From the NCBI GenBank assembly GCA_019693395.1, contig JAAMXP010000352.1:1-30485 (forward strand): 30,485 nt of DNA, read 5' to 3'. Within the stretch, counting starts at the first letter, position 1; each line of letters opens with the position of its first letter. The notes under the pieces were generated by a model that saw only the letters and a list, made by a program, of their open reading frames with translations, searched no databases and was not told the origin of the DNA. Of the stretch, positions 1 to 10,454 are shown piece after piece. The translations under genes and the position numbers were made by a program. Source of the DNA: Ettlia oleoabundans (Eukaryota; Chlorophyta; Chlorophyceae; Chlamydomonadales).

Positions 1-5
1 CCGCC

Positions 6-647
6 GTGCAGATACAGGAGTGCTTGACTGTGTCTTTGGGCATATTGACTAAGCTGCTCCGCGCTGCCGACGCTGTGGCAGCGGCGTCGCTGCAAGCCAA
101 CGCTAGTATGCCAGGCGGCAGCACCCAGCACGCCACCGCCGCTGGTGCATGGCTTGCAGGCAACACTGCCAGCGATGCAAGCACAACTGGCGGCCTTGCT
201 GCTGAATCTGCAGCCGAGTGCCTCGCCCAACAGCTGGCCGCCGATACTGAGCAGCTGAAGACTGGACTAACAACTGTGAAAAGCAGGTTAACCCAAAGTA
301 GTTGTTCAGTCGCGCAGGTCATGACGAGGATCGTGCAGCTGGTGCAGCCAGCTGTACAGCTGGCAGAACTGGCACAGCAGGGCTGGCGCCTGTCAGGACA
401 GCAGGCGGACGCACGGCTGGAGATGGCACGGGTGGCGCCAACCCGCAGCTGTGTCTACCTGGCCTGCAGCAACCTGGGTGCAGAGGGTGGCCCTGTGGCG
501 GGTGAGGGTGTGGGCAGCCAGAAGTGCTCGGCATGCAGGGCTGTGTATTACTGCGGCATGCATGCGGATTGGCGGCAGGGTGGGCACCGGCGGGTGTGCA
601 GTGCGCTGAGTGCGGAACGGGCATCAACAAAGGAGCAGAACGAGTGA
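6..647 (+). CDS. MYND-type zinc-finger protein, C-terminal part (5' truncated by window)
   Basis: The reading frame is open from the window edge to the TGA at 645-647, so this is the last exon (or exons) of a gene that begins outside. The C-terminal ~55 residues carry a MYND-finger arrangement of Cys/His ligands: C-x4-C, a Gly-rich insertion, CSAC, then a YYC-G-x-H core, a Trp, and H-x3-C close to the end. MYND fingers bind two zinc ions and dock proline-rich partner peptides. The part before the finger is Ala/Gln/Leu-rich and probably helical, with no SET or other enzymatic domain visible. Stand-alone MYND proteins with long Ala-rich N-termini are common in green algae, and most have no known function. 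The ATG at 6 is only the first Met in the window and need not be the real start. Confidence 0.7.
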   Translation: MQIQECLTVSLGILTKLLRAADAVAAASLQANASMPGGSTQHATAAGAWLAGNTASDASTTGGLAAESAAECLAQQLAADTEQLKTGLTTVKSRLTQSSCSVAQVMTRIVQLVQPAVQLAELAQQGWRLSGQQADARLEMARVAPTRSCVYLACSNLGAEGGPVAGEGVGSQKCSACRAVYYCGMHADWRQGGHRRVCSALSAERASTKEQNE

Positions 648-965
648 AGGATCAACTTCATGATCTGTGCAGCGCCTTGACGTTCGTTTGTTTCTCTTTC
701 TAGGAGGCTTTGCCCTGCTTGGCCGGCTGTCTCTTTGCATTATGTTACTGCTTGCAATTTTGAATGCTGCGGTTTTTCTTTGCCAAAGTGTTGCTGCATG
801 ATTACCTCCAGTGTAAAATCTCTTCCTCGGTCAGCACGTCGTGTCAAGTGTGCAGAAGCACTGTGATGGCGAACTTGACTAATATGTCATCTCAAACAAA
901 CAACAGAGAGTACGACGTAAAGGTAGTTATTAACGAGGTGTCAGGGATGAGGAAGAGGCTGTGCC
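648..965. other. Intergenic/3'UTR space between convergent genes
   Basis: This 318-nt stretch lies between the stop codon of the rightward MYND gene and that of the leftward cysteine-rich gene. It is noticeably more AT-rich than its surroundings, as expected for 3'UTR sequence. Apart from the TGTAA at 812 I see no gene or repeat in it. I also saw no TGTAA on the minus strand for the converging gene. Confidence 0.5.
812..816 (+). terminator. TGTAA poly(A) signal, MYND gene
   Basis: TGTAA is the usual poly(A) signal of chlorophyte algae. It occurs here 165 nt after the MYND stop codon, on the coding strand, giving a plausible 3'UTR of about 180 nt. Confidence 0.45.
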
Positions 966-2606
966 TCACCCCAAAGGATCCAGCACACCGCCTGGATCTG
1001 TCACGGGCGGCTGCAGCGGGCAGGAGGGCACGCACGCGGCGAAGTGCTGCAGGAACTCATCACACGCCTTGCGGCTTTCCAGCAGCTCCAGCACTGCCGC
1101 CAGCAGGCGGTCGCTGGCATCCCAGCAGTGGAACAGGCATTGCCGGTAGCCCTTGGGGCAGGCTGATGATGTGCATTGGATCTGCAGGAACATAACAGAG
1201 GGCAGCAAGGGCAGCATCAATGCACCACCGGCCTAGATGAGGTGCATGACATGCTGCGCAAGGTAGGGCAGGCAGATGGGGCAGCCACAGGGAGGGTGGC
1301 AGCCTCAGGCTGGCAATGCCAACCTGGCAGCCGTCCCTGCTGGCATAATTGGTTGTTGGGCGGGTGGACATCCCGTGCTTATGTGTCAAGCAGCCCACCC
1401 ACCTTGCCATCAAGAGCTTGGTATGGGGACCCATAGGCGCAGGCGTAGCACTCAATCCCAGAAGTTGTCTGTGCTGTGAGCGTGCCAGAGGGGCATGTGG
1501 CAGGGATGGAGGGGCGGGAGACTGCTGCAAGGCGGCGTGTATCGATCCGCGACACACAGGGCCCACTCTGTATGCAATCCCGCTTTACTTGTGTGATCCT
1601 GCTGCTTAATGACCTGCAGCTGGTGCCGCGCTTAATAGGCAGAAAGCCCGCCGGGCACGGCTTGCAGCACGCCTGCAGAACAGGCGGGGGAGCTGTAAAA
1701 ATGAAGGAGGGTGCGGTTGGCCTTGTGGATGAGGCTGCCTCAGCACCAGCAGCAGCAAAGCAAGAGAGAACCCTCTGGCCAATGTTGCTGTCCGTATCCA
1801 CGGCTGCCTAGGACATGCAGCAGGGAGCTTCCAAGCAGCGCCTGCAGCAGCGCATGTCAAAGCATACCACCACACCTGGGCACCAACCCTGGTGGGGTAG
1901 AGAGCCAGAAGGGCTCGGCCACCGCAGCGGTCATAGCACCCAGCTTTGTTGGTGCTAGTAGCTGGAAAGTAGTGGCAAGCTTTCGAAACACACCTGCAAA
2001 ACACAGCAGGCGTGTCTTGGTGAGTGTTGGGCCAGCAGCACTAAGCTGCCCAGGTTGATGGCAAGCAGGTGGCTGCTCGGGCCAGAACTCACCTTTTGCA
2101 GGTGATCCCACTGTCATCACTGGACACTTGCACCCAGGTGGCGCCAACGGTGGAGCAGGTAGGGAGGCAGTGCTGGCCGTCGGTGGTGAGACGGTGGAAC
2201 AGGGGGCACCGCAGCCAGCACCTGCGTGAAGAGGCTAGTGTAAGAAGATCACAGCTGTTGGTTGGCCAGAATGGCAGCCCAACAGGGGTGGCTGCTAGGA
2301 GCACGGTCCAGGAACTCACGTGTCGCCGTCACGTGTGGCTCCCTTGGGGCAAGTTGCGTTGACCTGCTGCGGTGTGCCCGACAGCGGCGCGCACACGGCG
2401 GGGCGAGAGCTGCCAATGCCGCCCACGAGTGCCGTTGGGTGGATGCCCAGCAGGCTGCGGTGGCTGCTTGCATGTTAAAGAAGGAAAGAGGCAAGAAGAG
2501 GTGCGTTAATGGAAACATACAGGGCATGTCTGCCTTCTGCAGCGGGCGCCCGCAGTTGACGCTGGCGCCAGGCAAGGAAGCGAGCTTCCTCGGTTGCGAG
2601 ATGCAT
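966..2606 (-). CDS. Cysteine-rich, probably extracellular protein of unknown family
   Basis: Proposed exons (minus strand): 2606-2521, 2463-2320 (or from 2466), 2221-2093, 1993-1876, 1672-1403 and 1181-966. All phases agree and give about 320 aa. The encoded protein has about 27 cysteines from residue ~60 onward, in spaced motifs such as TCPKG, CWLRCP, CLPTC, KPCPAGF, TCPSG, ACPKG and FHCW. CxxC / CPxG spacing of this kind is typical of disulfide-bonded EGF- or GCC2/GCC3-like extracellular modules, but I cannot name the family. The last ~45 residues form a helical segment followed by a CVPSC motif. The start is uncertain: the in-frame ATG at 2606 is the third ATG after the TATA box and does not begin a signal peptide, so a missed 5' exon is possible. 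The exon 2-5 splice sites (GTGAGT or GTGTGG donors, tgcag acceptors) are convincing. The first intron would be only about 55 nt. Confidence 0.55.
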
Positions 2607-2754
2607 CCATCACTGTGCCCTTCATACCTTGTATGCACTTGAGCCAGCTGCAAAGGTGCCTGCGCAACACCAAACGCGGTGCGATGAGCAGCTGCGGTGC
2701 GGCTCCCGCCTGTTCACCACACTTGTGAGGGGTTTCCTTCTGCTGTAGCTAGCC

Positions 2755-2762
2755 TTTTTATA
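2755..2762 (-). promoter_or_regulatory. TATA box of the cysteine-rich gene
   Basis: The minus strand reads TATAAAAA here, about 150 nt upstream of the proposed ATG at 2606. This would place transcription start near 2725. It is the clearest core-promoter element in the window and supports a leftward gene at this site. Confidence 0.6.
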
Positions 2763-3366
2763 CACCGCAGTAGCTCACCTGCTGTCCTGCCGCGCTTCTG
2801 ACACTCCAAAGGACCAGCAAAACCAAAAAGGAGAGCCACAGCATCATTTGTTAGGACTTGATCGGCAGGGAAGATCTAAACAACGCACTTTGATAGAGGG
2901 CAGGAGATTGCGGAGCTGCACATGCACCTTCCTGCTAGGGTTCATCGCGCCAGTACCCCTCGGCGTGCCTGCAGGCATCGCTTGGTAGCCAGCATGCAGG
3001 AAGGCACACGGCACCACTTTGGAGCGCGTTAATTACAGAATGCAAGATGGGATCCGCCTTGATTTTGGTCGAGGCTCGGAGAATTTGGGTTGTGGGCTCC
3101 AGCGTCCGCCGCAATCCGCAGCGCAAAGCCAGCACCCACAATATGCCGCTCTTTGTCGGTCCGTTTGACTCAGTCGAATGCCATAACCACAGCAGTGATC
3201 GTCATGCTGCGAGAAGTTTCTGGTATTCGTCCACAGCACGTGCAGTCTATCGCCATGGCCTGTCAGCCGTCGGGCGCCATAGCGTGGCGCAGCAGGCGGT
3301 GCGAGTGCTCGACCTATTTCAATCTGCGGTTTGACGCCTTCTCTATCATTCTGCCTCTCTCACGCA
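2763..3366. other. Divergent intergenic region (cysteine-rich gene / epsin)
   Basis: About 600 nt lie between two divergent start sites. No coding exon is convincing in either direction, and short ORFs here have no splice partners. It should hold the epsin promoter and 5'UTR, though I see no clear rightward TATA box. A perfect 6-bp inverted repeat (GCGCCA, 5-nt loop, TGGCGC) lies at 3274-3290, within 100 nt of the epsin ATG and so probably in its 5'UTR. Confidence 0.45.
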
Positions 3367-6300
3367 ATGTCGGGGCCAGGCAGCTCCTCCAAGAAGCTGG
3401 AGGCGGCGAAGTCTTTGCTGAAGAGCGCCTGGAAGAGTAGCGAGGCCTTTGTTCGCAACCGAACCAAGACGGAGATCTTGGCCCTGGAAGCAACAAACGA
3501 TGCAGCATGGGGGCCAACCGGCGCCCAAATGCAAGGTGAGTGCGGGCTGGCTTGGTCGATGAGCCCAAGGCAGGTGGCAGCAGCCTGCATCCGCGCCAAG
3601 CCAGTGGCATTGGAATCCAGGTAGTGCCAGAGGAGCCGGTTGCAGCGCCCCTTTGCAGCCCAACCGACTGGGTGGAGCGCTGACGCCAGGCGGCAGCACC
3701 GTTTGATATGGCACCTCCTAGCTGCGCCTTGCACCACTCTGCAGTGATAGCCGAGGCCAGCTTTGATGCTGAGAAGTTTCGTCAAGTTTGGGGCATCATC
3801 CTGCAGCGCTTTGAGAGTGAGGCACAGCATTGGCGGCGCATCTACAAGGTGGGTCAGGCATGGCCACTTGCTGCGAGCGTACGTCCTTGCGCCTGCGCCT
3901 GCGCCTGCACCCAGGCCAGCTTTTTAAAGCGGCCGTGGGCTGATTCCCCACAAGCATACTTAGGGCTTTCGCAGAACAAACGATTGGTGCATAGACAGCT
4001 TGTGACAACCAAGCCTCAGCAACCACTGTGCTGTTGCATTTGATGGCTGCTTTCCGCGCCTCGCCGCCGTCTCCCTTACAGGCACTGCTCCTGACAGAGC
4101 ATCTGCTCAAGAACAGCAGCCAGCACGTGGTCCAAACCATATTGGACGGTTCCGGAGCCATCGAAGGGCTGAAGCAGTTCAAGTACCTGGATGAGAAGAA
4201 CAAGGACCACGGAATCAATGTGGGTGCTGGGCTTGTGGGTGCTGGCTCACTGGGGGGTGGAGCATCCAGTGAATGGTGACAGGCGTGCTGGGTTGACCGT
4301 GGATGCTTATGGGTGCTTGTAGATTTGTTGGTGCTTGTGGGTGCTTGTGTTCTAAGAAAGGCCCATGGCTGAACTTACCAGCTGTGGCCTCGCCTGGAAA
4401 GCTTTTCCGCCCGTCAACAATGACGCTTATGCCAGCCAAGCAGCATTGACCGAGGTGACAGACGCAGGGCTTGGCGTTTCGTGTTTGTTCAATGCCTGCC
4501 TCCCTTCCCGCTCCCAAGGGCCTGCAGGTGTCCAATCGTGCCAAGGAGCTGACGCTGCTGCTGGCCGATCCTGATCGCATCAGGTGGGTGCTGAGGGCCT
4601 TGTACCTACACCCAATAGGCTGGTAGTACTGCCTACAGGGACGATTACATCTGCTGATGTTGCTGCCATGCATCCATACAATATGGCTTCAGCTCCGGCA
4701 AATAACATGCTGCTGGCAATGGTCCCGTCACAGATGCTGCCGCTGCCTAACGATGCCCACGGCTTACCATGCCGCTTCCATGCAGGGCTGAGCGAGTCAA
4801 GGCCAAGGCGCTCAAGGACAAGTTCAAGGGGGTCAGCAGGGAGGATATGGTGGCCGCATCTGGTGCATCGTTTGGCGGCAGCACTGGTGCCACCAACAGT
4901 GCCTGGGCTCAAGGCGCCATGCAGCGCAGCGCCTCAACTGGCTCCTTCGGCAGTGCCAGGGGCGGATTTGAGGATGCGAGGGACGGTGCTGCACCGCATT
5001 ATAGCCAGCTGGGGCTGAGCGGTGGCAACAATGGGGCCAGCGTCGGCTCGCCACGCCCTGCAGTGCAGCGTGCGCTGCCTGCTGACAATGGGGCTGACCA
5101 AGGCGACGAGGGGCTGGAGGGAGATGAGCTGGCATTGGGCCGCAGCAGCCCAATGCTGGACAGCAAGTCTCCGGCTAAGGTGAGGTTGGGTACACTGAGT
5201 ACATGCGGTAGCGCTTTGTTTGTGAATTCCTTGACGTCTGCTGGCTGTGCAGTGCATCTCAACTGCCTGGCAGCCGTCTCAATGTGTTGCGTCATTTTGC
5301 TGCCATGTTTGGGTGCAGGGCTACACCGCTATGCCTGCTGACCCTGTCACCGCCACACAGCAGCGCATTGACAAGCTGCGCCGGTCTGGCATGCTGCATG
5401 ATGACTCGCCACCTAGCCCTCCCCCACCTGCTTCAGCCTCAGCTGGCAGGTTCCCAGCTGGTCCCTCCCCTAGTACCGCCATGACCAACTCCAGCTCATA
5501 TGAGGAACTCAGTGCGGCTCGCCCTCGCGGCACTCAGGTGATGGTTGTAGGATGGCACGTCAGTGGCAGTGTGGCGAGGCCGTGTGGTAGTTTGGAGTGC
5601 TGTGAGGCACGTATTTGGCAGGCATGCAGTTGCCTAGTGGCAGTGTGCAAGCATTTGGGTCAGAATGCCGGCATCGCCAGCGCGTGCTGTCTTGCTGCTA
5701 TGCAGGATGTCTCAGCGTCTGCATCCAGCACAACCTGCCCTGCCTTTCTTGCCTACCCTCCTTGATTGGGCCGCCCTTTCCCATCACGTCCACTGTGCAG
5801 GCCAAGCCCTCGCTTTCCGAGCTGATGGCACGCAAGGCTGGGCCCAAGAAGCTGCAGGATGTGCACATCAATCCCGCAATCAAGGCTGCAATTGGCGGCA
5901 TCAAGATGCCGGCCCCAGCAGCTGGGGCTGCCTCTGCCTCTGCCACCGCATCGCCGACCAAGCCTCCCACAGCAGCGGCAGCTCTGCCCCCGGCACCGCC
6001 GGCGGCTCCTGCTCCGGCGTCACATCACGGGTACAGCCCGGCCCTGGCCGCCTCTCCTCCATCCAGCCTCATCAGCCCCGCCAGCCCTGCTGCCCTGGCA
6101 GACCTGCTTGATGAGCCTGTTCAGGCGGGCCCCTACAGTCCTGCAGCCTCCCACAGCCCCACGAACGCCTTGGCCGAGTCAGCTGGCAGCCCCGTTGCTC
6201 TTGCTGGTGCGGCTGCTCCCAAACAGGTGGCAGCAGCGCCCCTCTTAGATGCCTTTGACACCTTCCAGCAAAGTGAGCGATTACGGTATTTCGGGAGCCT

Positions 6301-6796
6301 CCGCATGCTCGGTTCATAGACAGCCTTGACTCGCCAGCCAGCAACATTTTGCGGGGCTTGCCGGCACCCCCGCTTGGCTGATAGCGTTCCCACCCTCCTG
6401 GGCCTCACCCTCATGTTGTGACTGACTGCTGGTAATTGTTGCTGCTGGCACTTCGTGGTTGCCTCGCCCCCAGCAGGTACAAGCATGCCCGCCACTGATG
6501 ACAGCTTTGGCGCATTCACCAAGCCAGGTGCCAGCCCTGCCAGCGCAACTATCAACATCACCGCCGCCGCGGGCATCGCCAATGGCAGCCCACATGCCCT
6601 TCCGGCGCACCTGTTTGCCGAGCCCGTGATGCCCCCTGCATACGGCAGTGCTGCCAGTTGGGGCACAAACCCCGTGGGGCCAGGCCTCAAGCAGCCCTTG
6701 ACGGGCAAGCAGGCCACCAGCCACAGCTCGGGTGTAATCAAGGCGGCCGCAGCGGCGGATGCTTTCTCAGAGTTCGATCCTTTCAAAGGACAGTAG
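3367..6796 (+). CDS. Epsin-like ENTH-domain clathrin adaptor
   Basis: Eight exons: 3367-3535, 3745-3848, 4082-4219, 4528-4583, 4786-5179, 5319-5537, 5801-6272 and 6477-6796. All phases agree and give 623 aa. Residues ~12-155 are an ENTH domain: TEILALEATNDAAWGP, then QVWGIILQRF, HWRRIYK, LLLTEHLLKN and HGINVSNRAKELTLLL are family hallmarks. ENTH domains bind phosphoinositides and bend or decorate membranes at clathrin-coated buds. After a short basic KALKDKFKG segment, the remaining ~450 residues are disordered (Ala/Pro/Ser-rich). They hold a DLL motif at ~461-463 and a DPF motif at 618-620 close to the C-terminus, typical clathrin/AP-appendage binding motifs. I see no UIM motifs. It is most likely a plant-type epsin/EpsinR acting at the TGN or plasma membrane. 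The ENTH assignment is firm; the cargo and compartment are inferred. Confidence 0.9.
3888..3911 (+). repeat. Hexamer tandem repeat TGCGCC in epsin intron 2
   Basis: Three exact copies of TGCGCC are followed by one variant copy (TGCACC). It lies wholly in the intron between ENTH exons 2 and 3, about 40 nt after the donor. It is a short microsatellite with no evident function. Confidence 0.8.
4219..4350 (+). repeat. Degenerate GGGTGCTTGTG repeats in epsin intron 3
   Basis: The first 130 nt of this intron contain at least six imperfect copies of a (T)GGGTGCTTGTG-like unit, including an uninterrupted run at 4309-4320 and 4328-4350. The run begins at the GTGGGT splice donor itself, so the repeat unit mimics the donor motif several times. 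Confidence 0.65.
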
Positions 6797-8239
6797 GCAG
6801 ATTTTGGAAGCAGCGTCAGATTGGCGAGGATGCCATTAATACTAGTCACAGATGGGCAGCAACATGCAGCAAAGGGCGGCAGCCCCCTAACAAGTATACA
6901 CATGTAGAACATCGTACTCAGTGCAGGCAGCATGCAGCAAGGCAGCTAGCAGCAGCAATTGCAGCCAAAGAAGCACAGCAGATGCAAGCAGTGAGACATA
7001 GTTAGTTCAGTTCAGTCAATGGGGGGTGTCGCAGGCACCAACAGCTGGCGTAGTAAAGTTTTATGTGTACTCAGCCTTTAGCGTATAGCCAGCTATGCTT
7101 GAGCAACCAGGGCCAATACTTTACAGGTTTATATCACATGCCATGTAAAGGTGTTTCGGTTTGGTATGAGATGAACAGGTTGGGTTTTAAGTATGCTGCA
7201 ACGGGCGGAGGCACTTGCGAGAGGACTGTACACAAGGTTGACCGGCCACCACAATGGGCGGCTCCTCCTCACAAGTTCAGGGTAAGGCAGGGCAGGACAG
7301 AGGCGGGAGAGGAAGAATCGGTAAGAATCATCAATCGCCAGGCCAGGAGCCAAGCAGGCAGTAGGGATATGAAACGAATAGGGCGAGGGTGGGTGGCACG
7401 TGCACGTGGCAACGTGCAGCACGCAACCGGCCGCTGCATTGCATGCTCATGTAGTGCGACGCGCCTGTGCTCTGCCTTGGCATCTGGCTAATCAGGGCAT
7501 TGCAGAAGGGCGGGTGGGGGAGGAAGGCACTGAGAGTGCACAAAAAAAAATCAAAATTGAAAGCATGAGAAGGAGTGGAAGGGGCATGCATGGCGGCGCA
7601 TGTTGCTCGCGTATGCTGGCAGGCTATGAGGAAGATGGGTAGAAAATAAGAAGGGGCACAGCACTGGGTAAGGTTGCTGGCGCTAACGCGGTCAAACGAG
7701 CTGCCAAACCGAACGCAAGGCCACCGCAGGCCTGATGCAGATGGCAGGGGGCAACTGTATGAGGTGGCTGATGCCTCTCTGTTGAAGCAAGAGGGCGCCG
7801 CTGTGGCAGCCCCGGTTGTAGCTACCTATCGGCACAGTGAGCAGCCAGCCCCAACAGGCGGCATGTGGGAAGAGGTCACTAACAGCTACATTATAGCGGC
7901 TCCGCCTGGAAGGTGATGCTGGCGACCCCGCTGGCGCTGCCGCTGCTTCTGCATCCCGCTTGAGCCTGCATGCTGGCTTGAAGCTGCGCCGCTAGCTCAG
8001 GATCACGCTGCGAGCGGCAGTATGGGGGGAAAGGCAGTACATACGGTAAACAACTGGGAAAGAGGGAATGCAGGCAGGAGAGACGGGCTTGAGGATAGAC
8101 ACTCGGCAGGTCAGGTGGGTCATGTGGCCTGCTACTGCGAACAATAGTTGTGGGCATTGCAACCTTTCTGATGCTCCGGAGGGCGCGTTGCAGCAAACGC
8201 AGAGTGAAGGGCAGAGGCAGCGCCAGGAATGACGCGTGG
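6797..8239. other. Convergent 3' region with no convincing gene
   Basis: About 1.4 kb between the epsin stop and the membrane-protein stop. It has a modest open frame on the plus strand (7674-7916) and one on the minus strand (7891-8196). Neither has recognisable domains or clear splice partners. Their mutual overlap at the end suggests chance frames or long 3'UTR. A run of nine A residues lies at 7541-7549. I see no tRNA-like or repeat structure. Confidence 0.4.
7144..7148 (+). terminator. TGTAA poly(A) signal, epsin
   Basis: This TGTAA lies about 350 nt after the epsin stop codon, at the end of an AT-richer stretch. I saw no earlier TGTAA on the plus strand after the stop. A minus-strand TGTAA (TTACA at 7121-7125) sits only 20 nt away and could serve the converging membrane-protein gene, so the two 3' ends may overlap. 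Confidence 0.5.
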
Positions 8240-10346
8240 CTAGCGCTTGATTCTAGTGCGTGATGCTTCAGCTGGTGCTAGTGCTGACCTGGAAGGTGAA
8301 GGAGTTAGTGATGAGCTCTCGCAGCAAGCCTGGCTGCTGGGGTACCTTGGGCTCTGCACAGATGGAGGAGGCGAAGATGGGAAGCACCGCGACACAGCTG
8401 TTGGTGTATGAGTTGATGGTGTGGGTAGTTGGCAGTGTGATATGCTACAGCAGCAAGGCCAGCAGCAGCGGGAGCCAGCACTGCACCATGTGGTTGGGTG
8501 GACGCGTGACACATTTGCAGCAGGCAAACAGCACCGGGCGGCAGGGTGCCCGTGCTTCAGGGCGGCAGGCGGGGTGCCAGCAGCAGCATAGCTCACCCAC
8601 CCTCCAGCCGGGTCTTGATGGGGCGCAACTTCTTGTGCACAAACAGGCAGTACTCCTTCGTGTCCAGCTGCAGTACAAGATTGGGCGGGGCGGTACTTCA
8701 TGACACGTCAGCTTCAAGCATCAGCGGCAACACCGAGGACTTGGGTCAACTTCCAGCCCACCTCCCCTTCTTCGCACGGCACATCCCAGGTGTGAATAAT
8801 ACGCGATGCCAGGTTTGATTCATGAGTCACCACCCCCCTCTTTTCTGTGCTGCCCATTTGGTAAAGGAAGGATTTCTTTGCAGGGATGTTTAAAGAGAGA
8901 GCTTCCTTCCCCCTGGTATGTTCTTTCCCCCCACCCACCTGGTGCTCTACCAGCAGTATCTGGCAGGCCGCCTGCAGTGCCGCCTGGTGATGCGCCGTCG
9001 TTTCCTCGCTCATGCTGCGCACGTGGCCCGTGGGTGAGGGCATGCCCCCAGATCCCGAGCCGCTCAGCCCCAGGCTGCTGGTACTGCTGCGCGAGTAGAA
9101 AGCGGCCGAGCTGGCTGCAGAGGTGCATGAGCTGAAGGAGCCAGACTCTGAAACCGGGCTGCAGAGTATATCTACGCTAGAGTGCTGGGTGCGGATGTAA
9201 GAGCAGGCCGGGCAGCCGGTGCTGCAGCAGGGCGCGCTGCTGCCAGCTGTGGTGCTGTGCACGCCGCGCAGCGCGCCCATGCTGCCGCACTCCAGAGATG
9301 GCGCCGTGGCGTGCTGGCGCCGGCGGCGCGCCGCAAAGCGTTGCAGGAAGAGGAAGCAGCCGCTCATGACTAGGGCGCAGGCGAGGGGCAGGAAGGTGAG
9401 CAGGGTGCCGGTGGTGTTGGAGGTGGGGATGCTTCCTTGAGCACCTGCGGCATATTCCAATTCCAAGGGACAAGGTGGATGACCGCGCGAGGGGTGAGTG
9501 CAGAATAACTACAAAGTGGCTGGCTGGCTGGCATTGTGCCAATAAATTGTAGCATGCAGCTGCAGAAGGGCTTGAAGGGGGTGGGCGAGTGCATGCAGGG
9601 CACATATTGGCGGCGGCTGCACCCCCCGCAACACGGCTAAGGCTGGGTTGAAGTGGGGCCGGGCAGGGCTGGCTTGCCTGGGTTCCTCGGGTAGAACAGG
9701 AGCAGGGCACAGCCCAGTAGCACCTCAGATGCCAGCCACGCAACCTGTAGGTAGAGTGCTGCTCGTACAAGGGTTGCGCGAGGGGACGGTGGGCTGCTGC
9801 CGCTGGCTGGTTGCGGCGCGCGCTGGCGTTGCCGGCTGTGGGCTCTGTAACTAACCGCGCCGATGCACACGAGCACAGAGAGGCGGACAATGCAGAGGAG
9901 GAGGAGGTGTTGGATGCCTGCAAGTCGTAGAGGAGGGAAGGGGATACACGTAAATCGTCGGGCAGGAGCGCAGCCGTGCACGAAAGGTTGCTGCCGGCAG
10001 CAGCGCAGTGGTGCGTGGGTCGCTGCAGGGGGCAGATCCCGGGCTGCAATTGAGCCTTGCAGCCTTGTGGAGGCCGTCTGATCTGCTTGCAGGCCCGGGA
10101 AGCCGCCTTTTCACGTACTGCAATTTGCACCTCACATGCTGGCCGACTGCAGCACAGAGCTGCAGACACTGAGCTTTGCTACAGGCATTCCACACCTGGG
10201 GGCGCCTGGACAAGGGTGCAAAGTGCGAGGGTGGCCAGAAGCGCGTAGAGCAGCACCACAAATTGCCACAGCCGTCCAAACTCAGGAAGCCGGCCGCAAG
10301 GGCTGGGAGCTGTTTGTTTCCTCGTCAGCAATCGCTCATAGGGCAT
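8240..10346 (-). CDS. Four-helix membrane protein with Ser-rich tail, unknown family
   Basis: Proposed exons (minus): 10346-10196, 9917-9678, 9444-8939, 8875-8762, 8667-8597 and 8444-8240, giving 428 aa with all phases closed. Four hydrophobic helices are visible at about residues 27-46, 54-72, 105-125 and 144-165. An N-glycosylation sequon (NTT) at 140 lies just before the fourth helix, and a run of arginines follows it, which suggests that the following tail is cytosolic. The tail has a ~100-residue Ser/Gly-rich stretch, a more ordered piece (TWDVPCEEGE, EYCLFVHKKLRPIKTRLE) and a Ser/Pro-rich end. I recognise no family. The exon 2 donor appears to be GC rather than GT. The final exon is ambiguous: an alternative frame reading HITLPTTHTINSY ends at a different stop. 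The gene lies head-to-tail behind the docking-complex gene. Confidence 0.55.
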
Positions 10347-10347
10347 A

Positions 10348-10380
10348 TCAGACTAAATGCGGCAAGCCTGCAGCCGCCAT
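10348..10380 (-). CDS. Upstream ORF of the membrane-protein gene (10 codons)
   Basis: The first ATG downstream of the TATA box opens a 10-codon frame (MAAAGLPHLV) that ends with TGA just one nucleotide before the main ATG at 10346. On the inferred transcript ribosomes would meet this uORF first, so the main protein would depend on leaky scanning or reinitiation. That suggests translational control. It rests on the start chosen for the main frame, which is the only ATG in frame with the first membrane helix. Confidence 0.45.
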   Translation of the reverse strand: MAAAGLPHLV

Positions 10381-10454
10381 GCGCCTGTGAATCTGTGCCC
10401 ACCAGATCGGCTGACTGGAAGCTAGCTTAGAGCTCTGGCGGCAGTGTAAGGGCA

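Noticed and set aside
7674..7916. Plus-strand 80-codon frame
   Set aside because: No domain, no splice partner, and it overlaps another chance frame on the opposite strand; it lies in a probable 3'UTR region.
7891..8196. Minus-strand frame ending ASITFQAEPL, possible last exon of the membrane-protein gene
   Set aside because: Coding-like at its end, but the phase-consistent model already stops at 8240 and no clean junction connects it. It is left as a weak alternative.
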